Source of the DNA: JBHENW01 sp046261875
GTDB lineage: Bacteria > Acidobacteriota > Thermoanaerobaculia > UBA5066 > Gp7-AA6
Assembly: GCA_046261875.1 (NCBI GenBank)
Contig: JBHENW010000145.1
Coordinates: forward strand, 1 to 18,047
Reading direction: 5' to 3'
Length of the DNA: 18,047 bases
Shown: in pieces, positions 16,646 to 18,047 of the stretch
Layout: each line of letters begins with the position of its first letter
Numbering within the stretch: position 1 is the stretch's first letter
Notes under the pieces: generated by a model
Told to the model about the DNA's origin: nothing
Seen by the model: the letters and a program-made list of their open reading frames with translations, nothing else
Database searches by the model: none
Translations under genes and position numbers: made by a program

Positions 16646-16664
16646 ACGGTTGACCCCTCAAATC

Positions 16665-16952
16665 TTGGTCCTCGCCTACGCGGTCTACGACCTGCACCTG
16701 CCCGGCTGCCGGAGCCTGAAAGAAAAACGGATGATCGTGAAAAGCCTCAAGGCGCGGGTGCGCAACCAGTTCGAGGTGTCGGCCGCGGAGGTCGCCGACC
16801 AGGACCTTCTGCAGCGCGCCCAGCTCGGCGTCGCCGCCGTCGGTCCCGACCAGGAGCCGCTCGACGCGCTCCTCCAGAACATTCTGACCTTCGTCGAGAG
16901 CCACCTCGACGGACAGATCCTGGACTACCGCAACGAGTTCATTCACGTCTGA
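16665..16952 (+). CDS. YlxP-like DUF503 family protein
   Basis: DUF503 proteins are small, of unestablished function, and are usually coded between infB and rbfA, as here. Family hallmarks are the N-terminal strand VLAYAVYDLHLPGCRSLKEKR, KSLKARVRNQFEVSAAEV, the DLLQRAQLGVAAVG segment and the closing VESHLDGQILDYRNEFI. TTG at 16665 gives 95 residues and matches the family N terminus and length; TTG at 16650 (100 residues) and GTG at 16587 (121 residues) are in-frame alternatives, the last translating the repeat DNA. None has a clear Shine-Dalgarno. rbfA begins 4 nt after its stop. A role in ribosome or 30S maturation is inferred from position only. Confidence 0.85.
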   Translation: MVLAYAVYDLHLPGCRSLKEKRMIVKSLKARVRNQFEVSAAEVADQDLLQRAQLGVAAVGPDQEPLDALLQNILTFVESHLDGQILDYRNEFIHV

Positions 16953-16956
16953 CCTC

Positions 16957-17322
16957 ATGAAGAAGGAATCCCGCCGCAGCCAGCGCGTCGCCGACGTCGT
17001 GCGCAGCGTGCTCTCCAACCTCCTGTTGATCGAAGCCCACGATCCGGAGCTGAAGAAGGTCACCATCACGGAGGTCGAGATGCCGCCCGACCTGAAGCTG
17101 GCGCGCGTCTTTTTCTCCGTCCTCGGCGGCGAGGAGGAACGGGAGCGCGCCGCGGTGAGCCTCGCGCGGGCCTCGGGCTATCTCAGAGGAGAGGTCGGTC
17201 GCCGCTCCGGATTGCGGTACGCGCCAGAGCTCGTCTTCGTGCCGGACCGGTCGCTCGAGCGGGGCGCCCGGGTCGAGGAGATCCTGGCCAGGGTGCTTCC
17301 CCCCAAAGACGAAGAGCCGTGA
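16957..17322 (+). CDS. rbfA: Ribosome-binding factor A
   Basis: RbfA is a small KH-fold protein that binds immature 30S particles and is needed for 16S rRNA 5'-end processing and cold adaptation. The 121 residues show RRSQRVADVVRSVLSNLLL (6-24), the strand VTITEVEMPPDLKLARVFFS (36-55) and the C-terminal SGYLRGEVGRRSGLRYAPEL with FVPDRSLERGARVEEIL. The length is usual. It starts 4 nt after the ylxP stop, and its stop overlaps the truB start as GTGA, so it is translated within the operon by coupling. No odd features. Confidence 0.96.
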   Translation: MKKESRRSQRVADVVRSVLSNLLLIEAHDPELKKVTITEVEMPPDLKLARVFFSVLGGEEERERAAVSLARASGYLRGEVGRRSGLRYAPELVFVPDRSLERGARVEEILARVLPPKDEEP

Positions 17323-18047
17323 GCCAGGCGCCCATCCAGCGCGGCTATCTGTTCCTGATCGACAAGCCCACGGGTGTGACCTCCCACGACGTCGTGGAGA
17401 GAGTCCGTCGGGCGACGGACCTGCCGCGGATCGGACACAGCGGGACGCTCGACCCGATGGCCACGGGCCTTCTCCTCCTGTGCGCCGGAGGCGCTGCGCG
17501 CCTCCAGAGCTTCTTCACGCGCATGGACAAGTCGTACGAGGGGACGATACGCCTCGGTCAGGCCACCACGACCTTCGACCGCGAAGGGGAAACGACCGGG
17601 CCGGTCCGGCCGACGGGGAGCGTCACGCCGGAATCGATCGAGGAGGCCGCCGCGTCGTTCCGCGGCGAGTTCCTCCAGTCGCCTCCTCCCTTCTCCGCCA
17701 AGAAAGTCGGAGGCCGCAAGTTCTACGAGATGGCCCGCCGCGGGGAGACCGTGCCGGCGATGCCCAAGAAGGTCCGCGTCTCCTCCCTGGAGTTCGGCCC
17801 GCTCCGCGACGGTGTCCTGCCTTTCACGGTCTCCTGCTCGTCGGGCACTTACATCCGGTCGATCGCCGCGGACCTGGGCGAGCGGCTCGGGTGCGGGGCG
17901 CACCTGGAGACCCTCCGCCGGACCCGGATCGGAGAGTTCGCCATCGCCGACGCCCTGCCGCTCGAGGCTTTCGAGAAGATGACACCGGAGCAGCGGCTCG
18001 AGCCGCCCCACGCCATTCCCCTCGGGAGCGTGCGTTTCCCCTTCGAG
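17319..18047 (+). CDS. truB: tRNA pseudouridine(55) synthase (3' end beyond window)
   Basis: TruB converts U55 in the T loop of tRNAs to pseudouridine and acts as a tRNA chaperone. The visible 243 codons open with GTG at 17319, overlapping the rbfA stop (GTGA 17319-17322). Motifs are FLIDKPTGVTSHDVV (12-26), catalytic D45 in GHSGTLDPMATGLL (39-52), KSYEGTIRLGQATTTFDREG (71-90), PPPFSAKKVGGRKFYEMAR (about 121-139) and the late CSSGTYIRSIAADLGERLG (about 172-190). The frame runs off the window end; family members have about 290-310 residues, so 50 or more C-terminal residues are missing. It is the last gene seen of the rimP operon; rpsO often follows truB. Confidence 0.97.
   Translation, partial: MSQAPIQRGYLFLIDKPTGVTSHDVVERVRRATDLPRIGHSGTLDPMATGLLLLCAGGAARLQSFFTRMDKSYEGTIRLGQATTTFDREGETTGPVRPTGSVTPESIEEAAASFRGEFLQSPPPFSAKKVGGRKFYEMARRGETVPAMPKKVRVSSLEFGPLRDGVLPFTVSCSSGTYIRSIAADLGERLGCGAHLETLRRTRIGEFAIADALPLEAFEKMTPEQRLEPPHAIPLGSVRFPFE

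Overview
The window is a compact housekeeping region from a high-GC, Gram-negative bacterium. GC is roughly two thirds by eye, codons mostly end in G or C, and gaps between genes are short. A TonB-type protein and a membrane-anchored HtrA protease imply an outer membrane. Protein style and gene mix suggest Acidobacteriota or a neighbouring deep lineage such as Myxococcota, but this is a guess. I see no phage, transposase, CRISPR or toxin-antitoxin genes and no clear candidate for a large undescribed system. The points of interest are in translation starts, leaders and small repeats.

Layout. (1) 1-2615, minus strand: infC (IF3, 3' end cut off by the window) overlaps the end of thrS, and two tandem tRNA-Val genes (anticodons GAC and CAC) lie upstream with an intrinsic terminator just before thrS. 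(2) 2787-5570: two divergently transcribed SAM-dependent methyltransferases; the plus-strand one is followed by a DPM1/GtrB-like family 2 glycosyltransferase with two C-terminal membrane segments, probably a small glycan or lipid modification set. (3) 5638-8347, minus: a LOG-family nucleotide phosphoribohydrolase, pyrE and an NtrX/NtrC-type sigma-54 response regulator, with a GC-rich gap holding a nested palindrome. (4) 8420-11492, minus: a tonB-like gene overlapping a YccU-type CoA-binding gene, then an HtrA/Deg protease with its own terminator. (5) 11700-18047, plus: the conserved operon rimP-nusA-infB-ylxP-rbfA-truB (truB cut off by the window end), for ribosome maturation, transcription elongation, translation initiation and tRNA modification.

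Both ends of the window carry translation-initiation genes, infC (IF3) and infB (IF2). Region 5 is tightly packed, with gaps of 4-15 nt or a GTGA overlap, except for a 94-nt repeat-bearing gap before ylxP. Its leader holds a perfect hairpin plus six T residues only 11 nt before rimP, crossed by a 16-codon open frame whose stop overlaps a possible rimP start. The infC frame has no ATG, GTG or TTG before the conserved N terminus and appears to start at ATC with a strong Shine-Dalgarno.
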